DNA from: Ectocarpus siliculosus
Lineage: Eukaryota; Sar; Phaeophyceae; Ectocarpales; Ectocarpaceae
NCBI GenBank assembly: GCA_000310025.1
Contig: FN648785.1
Span: 447,792-511,791 of the forward strand
Length of the DNA: 64,000 nucleotides
Direction of reading: 5' to 3'
The translations under genes and the position numbers were made by a program. This document shows positions 12,801-24,000 of the stretch, in pieces; within the stretch, counting starts at the first letter, position 1, and every line of letters begins with the position of its first letter. Under the pieces are notes generated by a model, which was not told the origin of the DNA, ran no database searches, and saw only the letters and a program-made list of their open reading frames with translations.

Positions 12801-12891
12801 CCGCGGCTTCCACGGGGTGGGCCCGGACCTGGGCGAGGCCAACTACGACTGGCGCAACCCGGTCGCCGAGGTCTTCATCGCCCGCCAGTAG
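9861..12891 (+). CDS. Secreted spondin-domain protein, copy 2 (6 exons)
   Basis: Exons: 9861-9929, 10230-10295, 10702-10785, 11304-11454, 12154-12243, 12695-12891. Every exon has exactly the length and phase of its partner in the first gene, giving 218 residues. The signal peptide is MVKFTAGFALASVLSLANA. The spondin domain differs at only a small number of positions (for example SPMF for SPML, VAVF for VALF, SVAGDAP for AVAGEGP). The key blocks AEDGDNS, NTNDAFVGIDS and YDWRNPVAEVF are unchanged. Intron 1 again uses a GC donor (AAG|GCGAGC). Intron 4 has gained a TIR element (11596-12055) that the first copy lacks, so the insertion came after the duplication. The function is probably that of copy 1, in the secretory pathway or extracellular space. 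Confidence 0.92.
11596..12055. mobile_element. Non-autonomous TIR element (MITE-like), CCCATGGG family, copy 2
   Basis: The left end is CTCCCACAATACCGACAATT, and the right end is a near reverse complement finishing GTGTGGGAGACCCACAG. The 8 bases CGTACGAC lie directly outside both ends (11588-11595 and 12056-12063). The first spondin gene gives the empty site: its intron 4 reads ACACCGTGTGACTTAGG at the matching place with no insertion. The interior carries CCCATGGG-like palindromes and a segment that matches copy 1 (2344-2784) in reverse orientation, including the CACACGA/TCGTGTG stretch. It is non-coding. Confidence 0.75.
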
Positions 12892-14070
12892 GCGATACTG
12901 TGGACAGAGTGACGTAGGCTGAACATTCGACGGTGGTTCCGGTTCTCATGCGTCACCACCCAGACAGGCATTCTCATAGAGTTGCATCTTCTCGTGTGGT
13001 CAGAAGTGTTGTAGCAAAGGACTTGCCTTCGGGCGTGCAAATTGGATGTTGAGGACACCATGGCAGCGGTATCAAAAATACTTAACGGTTTCGCCTTGGG
13101 CGATCGTCTGCTTCCGCTTTCCTCGAGCGTTTTGTTTTGGGGGTTGCTTGGAGCGGTAGATGGCGAGGGCATGACGGTATCTCATATTTGTTGGAATATG
13201 TTCTGTACGATTGATTGTAGGGCGCAACCCACGGTAAGGATATGCTCCGCAATGCTTTTTGGAGAAAATTGAACCGTCCGAAGTTTTGTCAGTGTTGTTT
13301 GTTGTTGCTATGGCCGACGCTGGCCCAAACCAAGCACCGATTGTGTCGAATGATGTGTTCGACTAATTTGAGCACTTGAGAGCGTGATGATTCTCAGAGC
13401 TGAGGATGTTCCAAAGCGAGCAGCGGGGATGCTCCAACAACCTACGTTGCGATGCGTGCCAGACATTTCTGTGGTCGCAAACAATCCCAAACCCGTGCCC
13501 TGCCATGCTTTTGGCACGATTAAGTAAGATTTTTCTCGCTATTTGTACCCTTAGGGAACCAAGACACCCGCCGCCGCCATGTTGTAACAATTCCTGTGGC
13601 CCCCGATTCAAGTCCTATTGACGGAAGGCCAGACAGCCTTGTCGGCGTTTTTGCTTCTAGGATGGCCGGCAGAGGCGAATGGTACGCTAGCTTGTTGCCA
13701 TAGAACATCGATGTTGATTGGTCCTGTCGACCCTTTCGGTTCTTACTGACGAGGGGCACCAACAGGCCGGCGTTCCAATGTTCTGGAGGGGGGTTAACAT
13801 CACTCTCTCATTTGCTCACGTTCGTTGGGGCCACTCTGCTCCCGGGAAGACAAGTGGTCTGAGAATGGCGTTGCCCTAGCCAAAGCGAAGATATTGCACT
13901 CGACTTCTCACAAGTCGACAAATACACATCGCAGCTGGTGTGACAGGTCCCCGAGTAATACTTGCACTCGTCGAAGCTCCACCAAACGCCATAGGTTTGG
14001 CATGTACACGAACACAAAACACGCACCTACACTTACGTTGTACCAGAATATTATTCCTTCACATCAGAAT

Positions 14071-17000
14071 CTAAAATACCCCATGAAAGAGGCGCACAAA
14101 GTCGTCGAAATTGGCCTCCGGGCTTGACCCAACACCGGCTGGGTTTGTGCTATTGTTAGTTGTGCCAGAGGTAGAAGTGTGACCGGTCGCGTCACCGCTC
14201 GTGGCGGGCGAAAGGGACGAAAGCAGGGCGGCCAGTTCCCCCTCGGTGACGGCATCCCCCATCCCCGCAGAAATCTGTGGTGGTAATAGTTTACCGCGAC
14301 AACAACAGCAAATGACGGGAATAAGACGGAGCAAGACCACATCATGAAAAAATAACGATGGAATATGGCTTTTCTATGTATGCTACTGTGAAGCTTCTTG
14401 AACGCCCGCAGGAGAACAACTACTTCTCCGTACAACGTTTTTGTTTTCCGTATTGACTGCACACGAAACCGTTTGGTTGCCTGGACCAACCTGAGCTGTG
14501 GAATAGTTCTCCTTCAGCGCCCCGGCGATCTCCTTGACGTCGACAACGCCTGCGACAGTGTGCCGGCAAGGATAAAAATGTCAGCATCGACAGAGGTATT
14601 CTGAGTTCTTGCTGTAGTGAAACGTCCTCTACTTGTGTCATCAGCGCCGTTTCGCCCCCCCCACAAAGGGCGATGCCTTTAGGTGGCACGTGAAGTGTTC
14701 CGAATACGAAGATGAAAGACAACCATGAGTTTTGGGGGTGGGGGGGTCGGGGGGGGCATTGGAGCAAGCCCCGGAGGCACGATTTCCGACACGATCTTGT
14801 TTGCAGTCAACCATTGTCAATACTCAAGCTTAGTCTTGTGGTGGACGCGTGTACGGCCACCTCATGACGAACAACTCCAACGGTCGTTTCCTGGCACGGG
14901 AGAGACAATCTTCTCTCACAACGTATCTATCAACAGATGGTCGTGATACAAGTGAAGAGGACGTATCAACGACTCCTTACATACTGTAGCTTCGTATTTG
15001 CAGCGCACGAAGCACCTAGATTTCAATAGGCACGGCATGGCCCGGATTTAGCATGTGCATGCAGAAATGCTTTAGTGAAGGAAGACAACACTTCAAACAA
15101 AGCAGTTACCGGAGCGATCCACGTCGTAGAGATCGAACAGCGTGCGCAGCTCTCGCAAGGTTTCCTGGTCTATCTCGCAGTCTTCATGGGCGTCGTTGTT
15201 GGTAGCTGAATCCCGTTGGTCCGCTTCCTGAGGCGGCCGGGGCAGGGACATTGGGGGCATGATTCGTTGTGAGGGTCGTTGACGTCATCGTTGTCATCGT
15301 CGTCGCTGTCGCCGTCACATTGGTTTGCATTCTTCACGTCACACGAAATTCGGCTTTCGTACATTACCCAGATATTCTCATTCCGCACTTTCTTTTCTCA
15401 CAAGTTGTTCAGAGTGGTTTTCTACATACAGCTAGGCAAGCTCATGGTGCCCGTTCGATAGGCAGCCACATGCGCGTGGTTGTCATGAGGAGTCGCATCG
15501 TTCAAGAATATTCAGAACACATCACGAGCATTATGTTCTCCAGCAAGAAGAACGTACGATGGGAAATGTCGGGGGGAAAGGATAGCTGTCGGGCGGCTTT
15601 CTTCTCGAAACCTCACCATGAGCTTCATGCATGCCAGAAACGCTTTCGCCTCCGAACGTTCTAGCAGCGGCAGGAGCTTCATCAGAGCATCCTCCCTCGT
15701 CACCAGAATGGGCCCGGTGTGGCTTGTGTCATGCAGCATCTCCAATACATGGCTTCGAGAAAATGGCGAATTTGTGGCAGCGCCAGAAGAAAACCACGTC
15801 TATTCATCCATTCATCGGTACCACCACAAACAGTGAGCGCATTGTGACTGTTGGATGCGATGTTCAGAGAGTCCTCGCTCTTCGCTGTATCACTTGGCGG
15901 TTGGAAATGAATATTGTGACCAAATCTACGAGTGAAAAATCAACGCCAGAGTGAGGCACACTTGGTGTTCGTACCCCGCAACATCATGTGTTGTTGGCCA
16001 TCAAGCAGTGTCGAAAGTACTGCGGGGAAACTACTGACGAACTCGTAGGGGGCCATGAAGCACGGCAGCATCGCAGAAGGGCGGTATGGATGCGTGCGGA
16101 ACGAACATGAATGAAACGTATACGAAAATGTAGACGGAACTGTCTCGAGCAATGTAAACCTTGAGAAAAGTTCCCAAGCTACCACCAGTTTGCGTTCACA
16201 CGAGTTCACACGAAGGAAGATGATCGGAATTCTTCCATTGTGCGCCACGTCACTACAGTGTGGGCCATTTTTAAAGTAGCACCGCGGGTGGAAACGATTT
16301 CAGGTTTCATTCCGTGGGGAGACGAGGCATACACATACAGTTTGTGCGCGGCTGAATACTTAGGATACGACCCCAGGAAACCATTGACTTCAGTGAACCG
16401 TCGGAGCTATTCCACACACTTCAGACCGGTATAGAATGCCCTTCGCCCCGATTTGTATACTAAGGACCAGTCGTTTCACTTGGAGAGTACTTAACGAGTT
16501 TTTGGTCCACGTGCCAATAGGAAATATTGGAGACCAACGACGCAGGAAAGCGCGCCAACACGTGTAGGGGCGCACTGCTCACTTTTTGTAGCGGTTGTTA
16601 TCTCGGAGGAAAGGGTTCTTGAACAGTAGGCGCACGTCCACCCTCCTTCCGAAAGCCTTCGCCAGGTTGAAGGCCTTCCAAAGTGACATCATTTCACTCC
16701 TATGTTGGGAAAATATGTGATTTCGCACATCGTTGTTAACTGCGTGTTGTCCTACTTCGTGTGATTCAGGTTCTTTTCCCGTGAAATACATTATCAGGAC
16801 GTCGTAATGACTTGACCGGAACCTTGGGCATCCAAAACTCCGCACGCGTCTTGCAGACCGGCCGCCCTCCAAACCAACTTTGTTCAACTCCGCATTGGCA
16901 CATACTAGGCTCGGGCAGGTACGCTCCGGGAACAACCGCGTAATGCTGGCGCCAAGAATAAAATCGAAGATGAACGGCGCGTATGCAACGTCTGCTCCCT

Positions 17001-17568
17001 TCCAGTGCTGCTGTGGCAATGGTTGCGGAGTAGTCGGCCTTGGGCATAACATCATGGTCCCCCAGACGGGAGATGAAATTCCTCATGTGGGCAGTGGGGG
17101 AGTATTGAACCGCATGCTCCGGTCCAAGTTTGAAGTCATTCATGATTGGCAAGGGATCCTACAGTTCGTGCACGTCAAATTGTGTCGTGTTTGGATTTGC
17201 TGGGACTGACGGTGGGATATCGATTCGACAGGCTGAATCGGCGAGGAAATTTGGATTTGTACTGGATGCACGTCGACAAATCTCTGTCGGACGTCCAGAC
17301 AAAAGTAGTATAAGCAACGCCGACTTTTTTCAGCATATTTCACAACACAAGAACAATCTCAAAGGTAGAGCAAGACAAGACTAACCTCTCCCGCAAACGA
17401 CAATGACAAAACGTACAACAACACCACCACCACCAAGGGTTAGGAGAACGGGAAGACAAGGGACAATGTGGAGCGCGCTTGCCTCAGGTAAGGACCGAAT
17501 TGGGTCTTGGCTCGGAGTATCTCTTTTCCTCGTTCATCATCCAGGTCTCGCTGCCCTTCGTGGTCCAT
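14071..17568 (-). CDS. EF-hand protein of unknown family (at least 5 exons)
   Basis: Firm exons in gene order: 16699-16583, 15752-15617, 15227-15110, 14549-14491, 14274-14071 (stop TAG). All phases join and give about 210 residues. The 15227 and 14549 exons together encode a canonical EF-hand: helix ETLRELRTLFDLY, loop DVDRSGVVDVKE with ligands at positions 1, 3, 5 and 12, then helix IAGALKENY. A second, poor EF-like unit follows (MGDAVTEGELAALL) and the protein ends FDDFVRLFHGVF after a Ser/Thr/Gly-rich linker. Upstream exons are helical (LWKAFNLAKAFGRRVDVRLL; LMKLLPLLERSEAKAF). A possible first exon begins with the ATG at 17568 (MDHEGQRDLDDERGKEI), but its donor is weak and its link to the next exon is unproven. 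Calcium binding is inferred from the loop. I do not recognise the family. Confidence 0.68.
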
Positions 17569-18043
17569 CGTCCGACCGTTTTGCCCGGGTGTGAGGGGCG
17601 CAGATCTGTTCGGGAGAAAAAGCAGGACGTGCCAGGGCAGATACTGGTGTGTAAAAAGGCTATGTTTCGATTTGCCAGCGTTTCTGGCACTTCTTTCATC
17701 TTGCGGCACTGATGATCAGTGAATTGCTCTGTCTCGGTTCCCGTACGAACCTTGGACGGCATGGAGCTATCTGGGGAACACGGCTGTAAGGCGCAAAGGG
17801 CACAAACCGTTTCATAATACGTTCGCTGGTTGAAGCACAGTAGTGAGAGCCTGATCCACGTGAGCAGATTTCCGCCTATATGTGTGGTCGGTAGGTGGTC
17901 TTGAATGAAGAATATGTCTTCTCGGGTCGCTTTTTCAGTAGATTGATTCGTCGGCGTGTGCACACCCCTCGGAAACTGATTGCGTCCGACACATGCTACA
18001 TCTAACTACTACTATTGTGGAGATAACCCGGGCTTGTGAGTCT

Positions 18044-21000
18044 TCACCTCCACCAGCCTTGGTTCTTCTCCTTGCCCATCGCCCCTCCCCGCAGCGGACG
18101 TTTCCCCGCCTTCTTTGCCGCCTCCGAAACGCCTCCCTGGAGTGCTCCCAGGCTCTGTAGCCCAGAGTTTCCGGAGGACGTTGTTTTCCCGATCTTTTTC
18201 AAGTGCGCCCGGGTCATCTTGTGCTTGTTCTTAAGATTGTTCTTGGAAGTAGTCTTGGCCGTGAAGCTCTCCACCCGCCGTTTCCATTCCATCTGTCGTT
18301 CGCCACGTTTTTGCAGAACAAAACGTGGAATAAAGCGCAGTCACCAAACGAACTTCAAACGGTGCCTTTCTTCGACACCTCTCTTCATCGTCTAGCCTAG
18401 TCTGTGTTGTTGATTTTTATTTTCTGTTCGAGATGTTCGAAATGTGTGGGTATCATCGCTCCGTGAGGAACACGACATCGAACCCCCACGTTGTCAGCGC
18501 TTGCGCGTGGTGCGGGACATTGAAGGGAAATACTCGGGTGTGGTACCGAGCGTGGTTGAGGGCCGGGTGCGAGCAAGCAACTGAGGGAACCTTGCATCTC
18601 TAGGTAGCTATGGTAGACGAGTGTTTCCGACATCTATTCTCTCCCCCCGCCGTGGTTCTTCGATGAGTATTCTTCACCCCGCCGAACACCCCGACGACAA
18701 GTGATGCTTGCTACTACTGTAGAGCCTCTAGTGAAGGAGGGCTAGCTTTTCGAATGGATGAGAAAATTGTTTCTGAAAGAGAGACACACTGGGCATCTCC
18801 TTGTTCCTCGGTGAGGGTAAGTAACGTACGGCACACGATGGTCATGGGAGATGCAATGTCCCAATCAAAATAGCAAGGACGGTGGTGTAGGCTTGTAGGC
18901 AACTGATGGTATCACAGTGGGCCCTTGCACCTGAGCCTGCCCGTGCCTCTGAGCCAAGCTGTCTAGGTCGACCGCAAGGAGAGGTGCACAGAAGGGACGG
19001 TGTATATCCTGGTGTGCCCCGGCGCTCAGCACCGTGGTGGCTCCTGCTTCTGGGAGGCGGTTGCGACACACTGGGGCTCCGTGCATCCAAGACGATGCCT
19101 CCTCCAAACGGCGTTCAAGTGCGGGGCAGGATAGCGAGGACAGGATACCTGTGTGCGAAAAAGTAGAAATGACAGGAACGGAGGGCTTCGTATGATGAGA
19201 ACACGCGGCGGATGCACATAAATGTAGAGCATACTGAACCTTGGGAAAAGAAATAACGGGGCAGCAGCTGTCGGCGAATGGGAGACATGAAACCGGAATA
19301 CCCAGGCAGCCTCGAAGGCATGGGTGGTCATGCATGCGCGAGAATGATTGCCAGCCAGAGCTAGGTGTGGGAGGGCGTGAGCGCAGAAGAAGCATCAGGG
19401 AGTGAGCGACCAAACAAACAACGGGCAAGAAAAGCGGACTTGAAACGTGCACATCTCAATAACGACTGTATCAACGACTGTTCCCCAACAAATGTCCCCC
19501 AACCGTCTCAGCGCTCACCTGCCGTACCCAGGCGGTGGAACTCCAAGTGAGCCTTCGACAGCGCTCCCCAACGCGAAGCCGCGCCTAGCCCGTCGTGGGA
19601 AGCCGATAGGTAGCCAGGGACGGGGCGTCTGGGAGAGCGTTTCGTCTTGACCTTGGCCATGACGACGCCTTCGTGTTTCCCTCCACCCTTGCCATGCTGT
19701 TGGTCTGTGCAGCTTGGCTTTTCTCCGTGGCGACCATAGTGCTTGCAACCCCCGCCGCCCTCAGCGTGCGGTACCCCTGTAATCATCCCGACCCCGTCCC
19801 TCTTGCCGCCTAAAGAAGACCTAGCGAGAGGGCTCCCATCTTTCTCTTCATGGCTTGTTCGCAGGTTCACTGCTCCTTCTTTTGCTGCTGCTGCTTGTAC
19901 GGGGCGACTCTTGTCGAAAACTTCGGTTGTCGTCGCGGTTGCGCCGTCTTGTCGGTAGGCGTCACCTTCGTTGTCGCGTGGCTCCCCACCGTCGAAACTC
20001 TCCAGGCTGCCGCCGTCTCCGTATTCCCTGCTATCTCGCGAAGCGACCCCCCCCGGAAGGAACGTATCCGGGACTGTGTCCATCCCTTGCTGAGAGTAGT
20101 CCAGCACACTCGGCTGCTCTTCGGGACGGTTGAAACTGTTAGCGATACATATAGTACAGGGACAGGGGTGCAATGGAAGAAGAACGCGGGGGCGGGGGGT
20201 CATCGGTGAAGCGGGGTAGGCGGTGAACTTCTTGTTGGCTGCTTTGCTTTCGTTGATTCCCGGGAAAACCCACGTTAAAGGCGTTCCACGGCAGTGGCAC
20301 GCCTTTTTTTAACTCTGCCGGGGACACTTCCGAAGCGCGGGCACATATGAGCGTCTCCGCCAGCTCAAACAATCACATTCTCCAGTTTGCGTCAAGCCAC
20401 TTCATTGGCGTTTTTTCTTCTATTGGTTTACTCGGCGTCATCTTTCACATGAGGGTTAGGGTTAGTTGTAGCGACGAGCATCGTGCTTAGCGGATAGTGT
20501 AGACACTTGCCTCAACTGTCTTGACACCAGTATCGTGAGTGTGAAACAGCAACCCATCGCAGCCCAGTGTGTAAGGAGCCACTCGGGTGCAGGAGGATGA
20601 CTCGCGACGCCTGAGATTACTCCCTTTACGACGTCGTGAATGGGACCGCTTCAAAGGAATAGTGAGGGCTGCATGGCTCCGAAGAATTACGTGGCGTGGT
20701 CTGTTGTGGCCTCTGCCATGGTCTTCGAATCGAACAGTCCTGGGTAACACTCCGGCAAACGCGAATCCAACCAAATCGTCAGTTTCCACGATGCTCGACT
20801 AGACAACCAAGCAACGAACAACGTGCGGGGTTCAAAGTACACGCCGCCACTAAGATCTAAATTTCTAAATTTGCATGAGACGTCATTCCCCGTGGGATCA
20901 ATCCAACAGCAACTACGGGGGGGGGTTACCGTAGGCTTCGTATTTGAACACCTGCTCGTATTGCCCAGGGTTGAGTTGATCGTATTTCGAGCCTGGATTT

Positions 21001-24000
21001 CTGAACTCCTAGGTTCTTATTTGGTTGTGCTTTGTCGCCCAAGACTAGAAGACCTACTCGTTTCCCCGCTCCTCTTGTGTGAATACCTGTACGTGGATGA
21101 TCTCGAGCCCTCGGTGCTGGTGCTCAGGTGCAATGACGAAGTGCTTGCCGAAGATGCGTGGTGCTTCTTTCTTCGTCCAACGGCGCCGCCGGAAGCAGCG
21201 CCTGCGTGCCCTGGCTCGCAGGAGTGCTCTGAGAGGCGGTCACCCCCCCGGGGATGATCGTCCAACGTCCCCGCCGGAGCCGGCATGTCGCCGTGTTTCG
21301 TTAGGATGGTGGAGATGGCCGGGTAGGAAGAAAGAACGTCGGGCATCTTGAGGGGGGGTCACGCAGAAGGTGGGTAGGGACGAAGGGGGTTCCAAAAAGA
21401 ATCAGCTGAAGCTCCCAAGAAAGCATCAGAGTGGCCACGACAATAACCAAAACTGCAGCATCGACAAGAACAAGAACAACACCGGCTCAGCCCATCACTA
21501 AACCTTCAGCAAGCGCTTTGTCGCGCCTGGTAGGGTACAATCGTTGTCTGCTTGACCAGGGTCGCAAAGCAATAATGTAGCGTCTGGAGAACATCGAGCA
21601 AACCCTCCAACAGGCATCAATTTCTGACGCTGCTATACTAACGACAACTGCCACGTCCTGCTCGCATCTTTGATCTTCAAGTCTTGGGGAGAACATTGAC
21701 CGCACAATACCTGGGACAGCAAAAAAGCGGATGGTTGAAGCATTTCCCGTATCGTGACAGCCTCTCGGGCGCAGCGAGCGGCGGCCTTGCTGCTCGCTTC
21801 CAGGTTCTTCAGGCGCAACTCCTGGCAAAATTGACGGCATAGTTTGTCTTTGGCTGGCAACTCGACAAGGAAGATGGTCACAATTGGGAGGTTTGGGACA
21901 TCCGACTTGAGGCAGAAACGCTGTACAGGGCACGTCAACGGCGCTCTGCGGGTGTGAAGGCTTTTGTCCTGCTTACGAGTAAACTATCGAAATTATGGGT
22001 CCTCAGCTTCGATGCTGGTACGGAGTCCATCCAGTGTGTGAGTTCACTGCCATTGCTCTCGCCTTCAGGAAGCAAGGGCTTGGGTTGGGCATGCCAAGCG
22101 GTAGTTCGAGGGAAACCGCACGCCGACGTCACGGCAACGTGCTAACCCACTTTCAAGCTGGGTTGGTCTAGCGCTTCTAGCCGACTCAGGCGCCAGTTTC
22201 AGGTCGACTGAAGCCCACGTACATACCTCAACCGCCATGTTCTCGTACATTCCATGATCCTTGTTGTTGGTGTTGCTATCGTTCCCAGCCATCGCCATAC
22301 CCTCCCCCCTCATATTAAGCCTCCTCTGTCGAGCCCCCCCCGCCAGCAGAGGCTTGTATTGCTCCGGCATCCTCATCGCCGATGCTGTTTTCTTGATGCC
22401 GAACGTGGAGCTCGCCTTGTGCACCGCGGTCGCCGATCTCTCCCGCTGCTGCTGTCCTTGAAACGCGGCTGCCGCGGCAGCGGCGGTTTCAGCAGCGGCT
22501 GGATCCGCTGAGCTGCTCGCTCCCCCCACCCGAGGGGCTGCGGCAGCAGAATCAGCGGCGGCAGCAGCATCACATCCGTTAGCGGCAAGAGTAGGTTCGG
22601 GCGGTGGCGGCGAAGCTGATATCGATCCTGGAGCAATCCTCTGCTGCTGCTGTTGCTCCGCCGTAGACGCGTGGGCTCCAACGCTTGAATCCCCGGGTTT
22701 TAAAGGGAGATTTCGGTCGTGTTCGCTGACGTTTCCGGAGGCACTGGTGTATTGCGGTTGAGCAGCAGCGTCAGACGTATTTTGGGAAGCGTCTGGAGGC
22801 GTCGTGGCAGTTCTTGTTGCCGTAGGCGGCAGCGGTTCTGTTGCTGGCAACCCCAATGCTTGTGCAGCTGCTGCTTTTCCTGTGGGTGTAGGCGCCGTCC
22901 CAGGGGTCGGTGCAGCCGCGGTTGGCTCCGCCTTCGCCGCCGCTGCCGCCGCTGCCGCCGCTGCCGCCGCGCCTCCTCGAGCGCGATCCAACGCGGCCTC
23001 TTCCTGCTTCCGCTTTTCTTTCCGAAGCTCTATTTCCTCTATAGCCTTCGTAAATCACACAAAAGGCGGCGGGGGAGGGATGTGTTTACACGTATGTGGC
23101 GCTCAAAAATACCTATACTCGCCGCTGTTGCTGCTGCTGTTGGTATTTGTGTCGGTGCTTTGCTACTCGTGTAGACTATGCTACATGTGATTTTTGTTTT
23201 CGTTTGGCCCAGTCCACCCGACATCAGCAAAATATAAAGTTAAGGGAGACCTTCACCCGCGCCGTGAGGGGGTGCTGCAACCGCAGACGATAAGTATCTA
23301 TTCGATTGTGGAGCTATTCTCACTCGTACTGCCGTAGCCTGGAGAGAAAGTTGGCGGGTAGCGTCAGGTCGTGCGGGAAACCGTCGAAGACGTATCCATA
23401 CCATAGAACGAATGGTTTCCGTGGCAACGAATAGGCTACGGCACAACATTCAACCTGCAGAAACTCCGAGTTTGCCACAAAAGAAAAATTGACTAGACAG
23501 GAGGATGGTACAAGTGTCCTGCCCGGCCGATGCGAGTATGAGTATCGAAAAAGCTGTCCGACATTCTGCAATGTACATTGGGAACCTAGGTGCACAATTC
23601 CTCATTAAATCTTTCCCCACACACCTGTAAAACCGCTCGTGCCTCGACAGCCCTCCCCTCTCCCCTGCCCTTGTGGTCCACCGGGAAAACGTACCCGTCC
23701 CTCCTGAAGCCGTCCGCTATTCTTCCCAGCGTCAGCGTCGACAGGTCGTGGCCATGCCGTGGAATCTTCGCCGGAGCCGTGGACGCGACGGTAGATGATT
23801 CCGTCGATTGCATAGAAGGCGAAGAAATATTACCTGGCTGCTCACCCTCCCATTGACGTCCAGCGGAGGGCGCCGGCGTTGTCGGGGAGGGGGGGGCTGC
23901 GCTGTCACTGTCACCACCTACTTTGCTGCTGCTGCTGCTGCTGCTGCTGTCCTCTTTGTCCTGCTCGACGGTGTGTTGTGCTCTGGCCGTTGGTCTTTCT

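Larger units (their letters stand above)
4360..13790 (+). repeat. Tandem segmental duplication carrying the spondin genes
   Basis: Two units are recognisable, about 4360-8870 and about 9735-13790. They share 5' leaders, all six exons, parts of the introns (for example about 75 bases before exon 5, nearly identical at 6992-7067 and 12078-12153) and 3' flanks (a matching stretch around TTGTTGGAATAT at 8333 and 13189, then further matches past 8760 and 13630). Exons are far better conserved than introns, so the duplication is not recent and the proteins are under selection. Confidence 0.8.

Noticed and set aside
17403-17485. Plus-strand ATG followed by a good GTAAGG donor (possible first exon of a plus-strand gene)
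   Set aside because: No second exon could be found downstream on the plus strand, and the opposite strand offers a better coding candidate at 17568.
18865-19452. 195-codon minus-strand frame in the last WD40-gene intron
   Set aside because: Composition and content look like chance reading of non-coding DNA, and no splice sites would join it in phase to the flanking exons.
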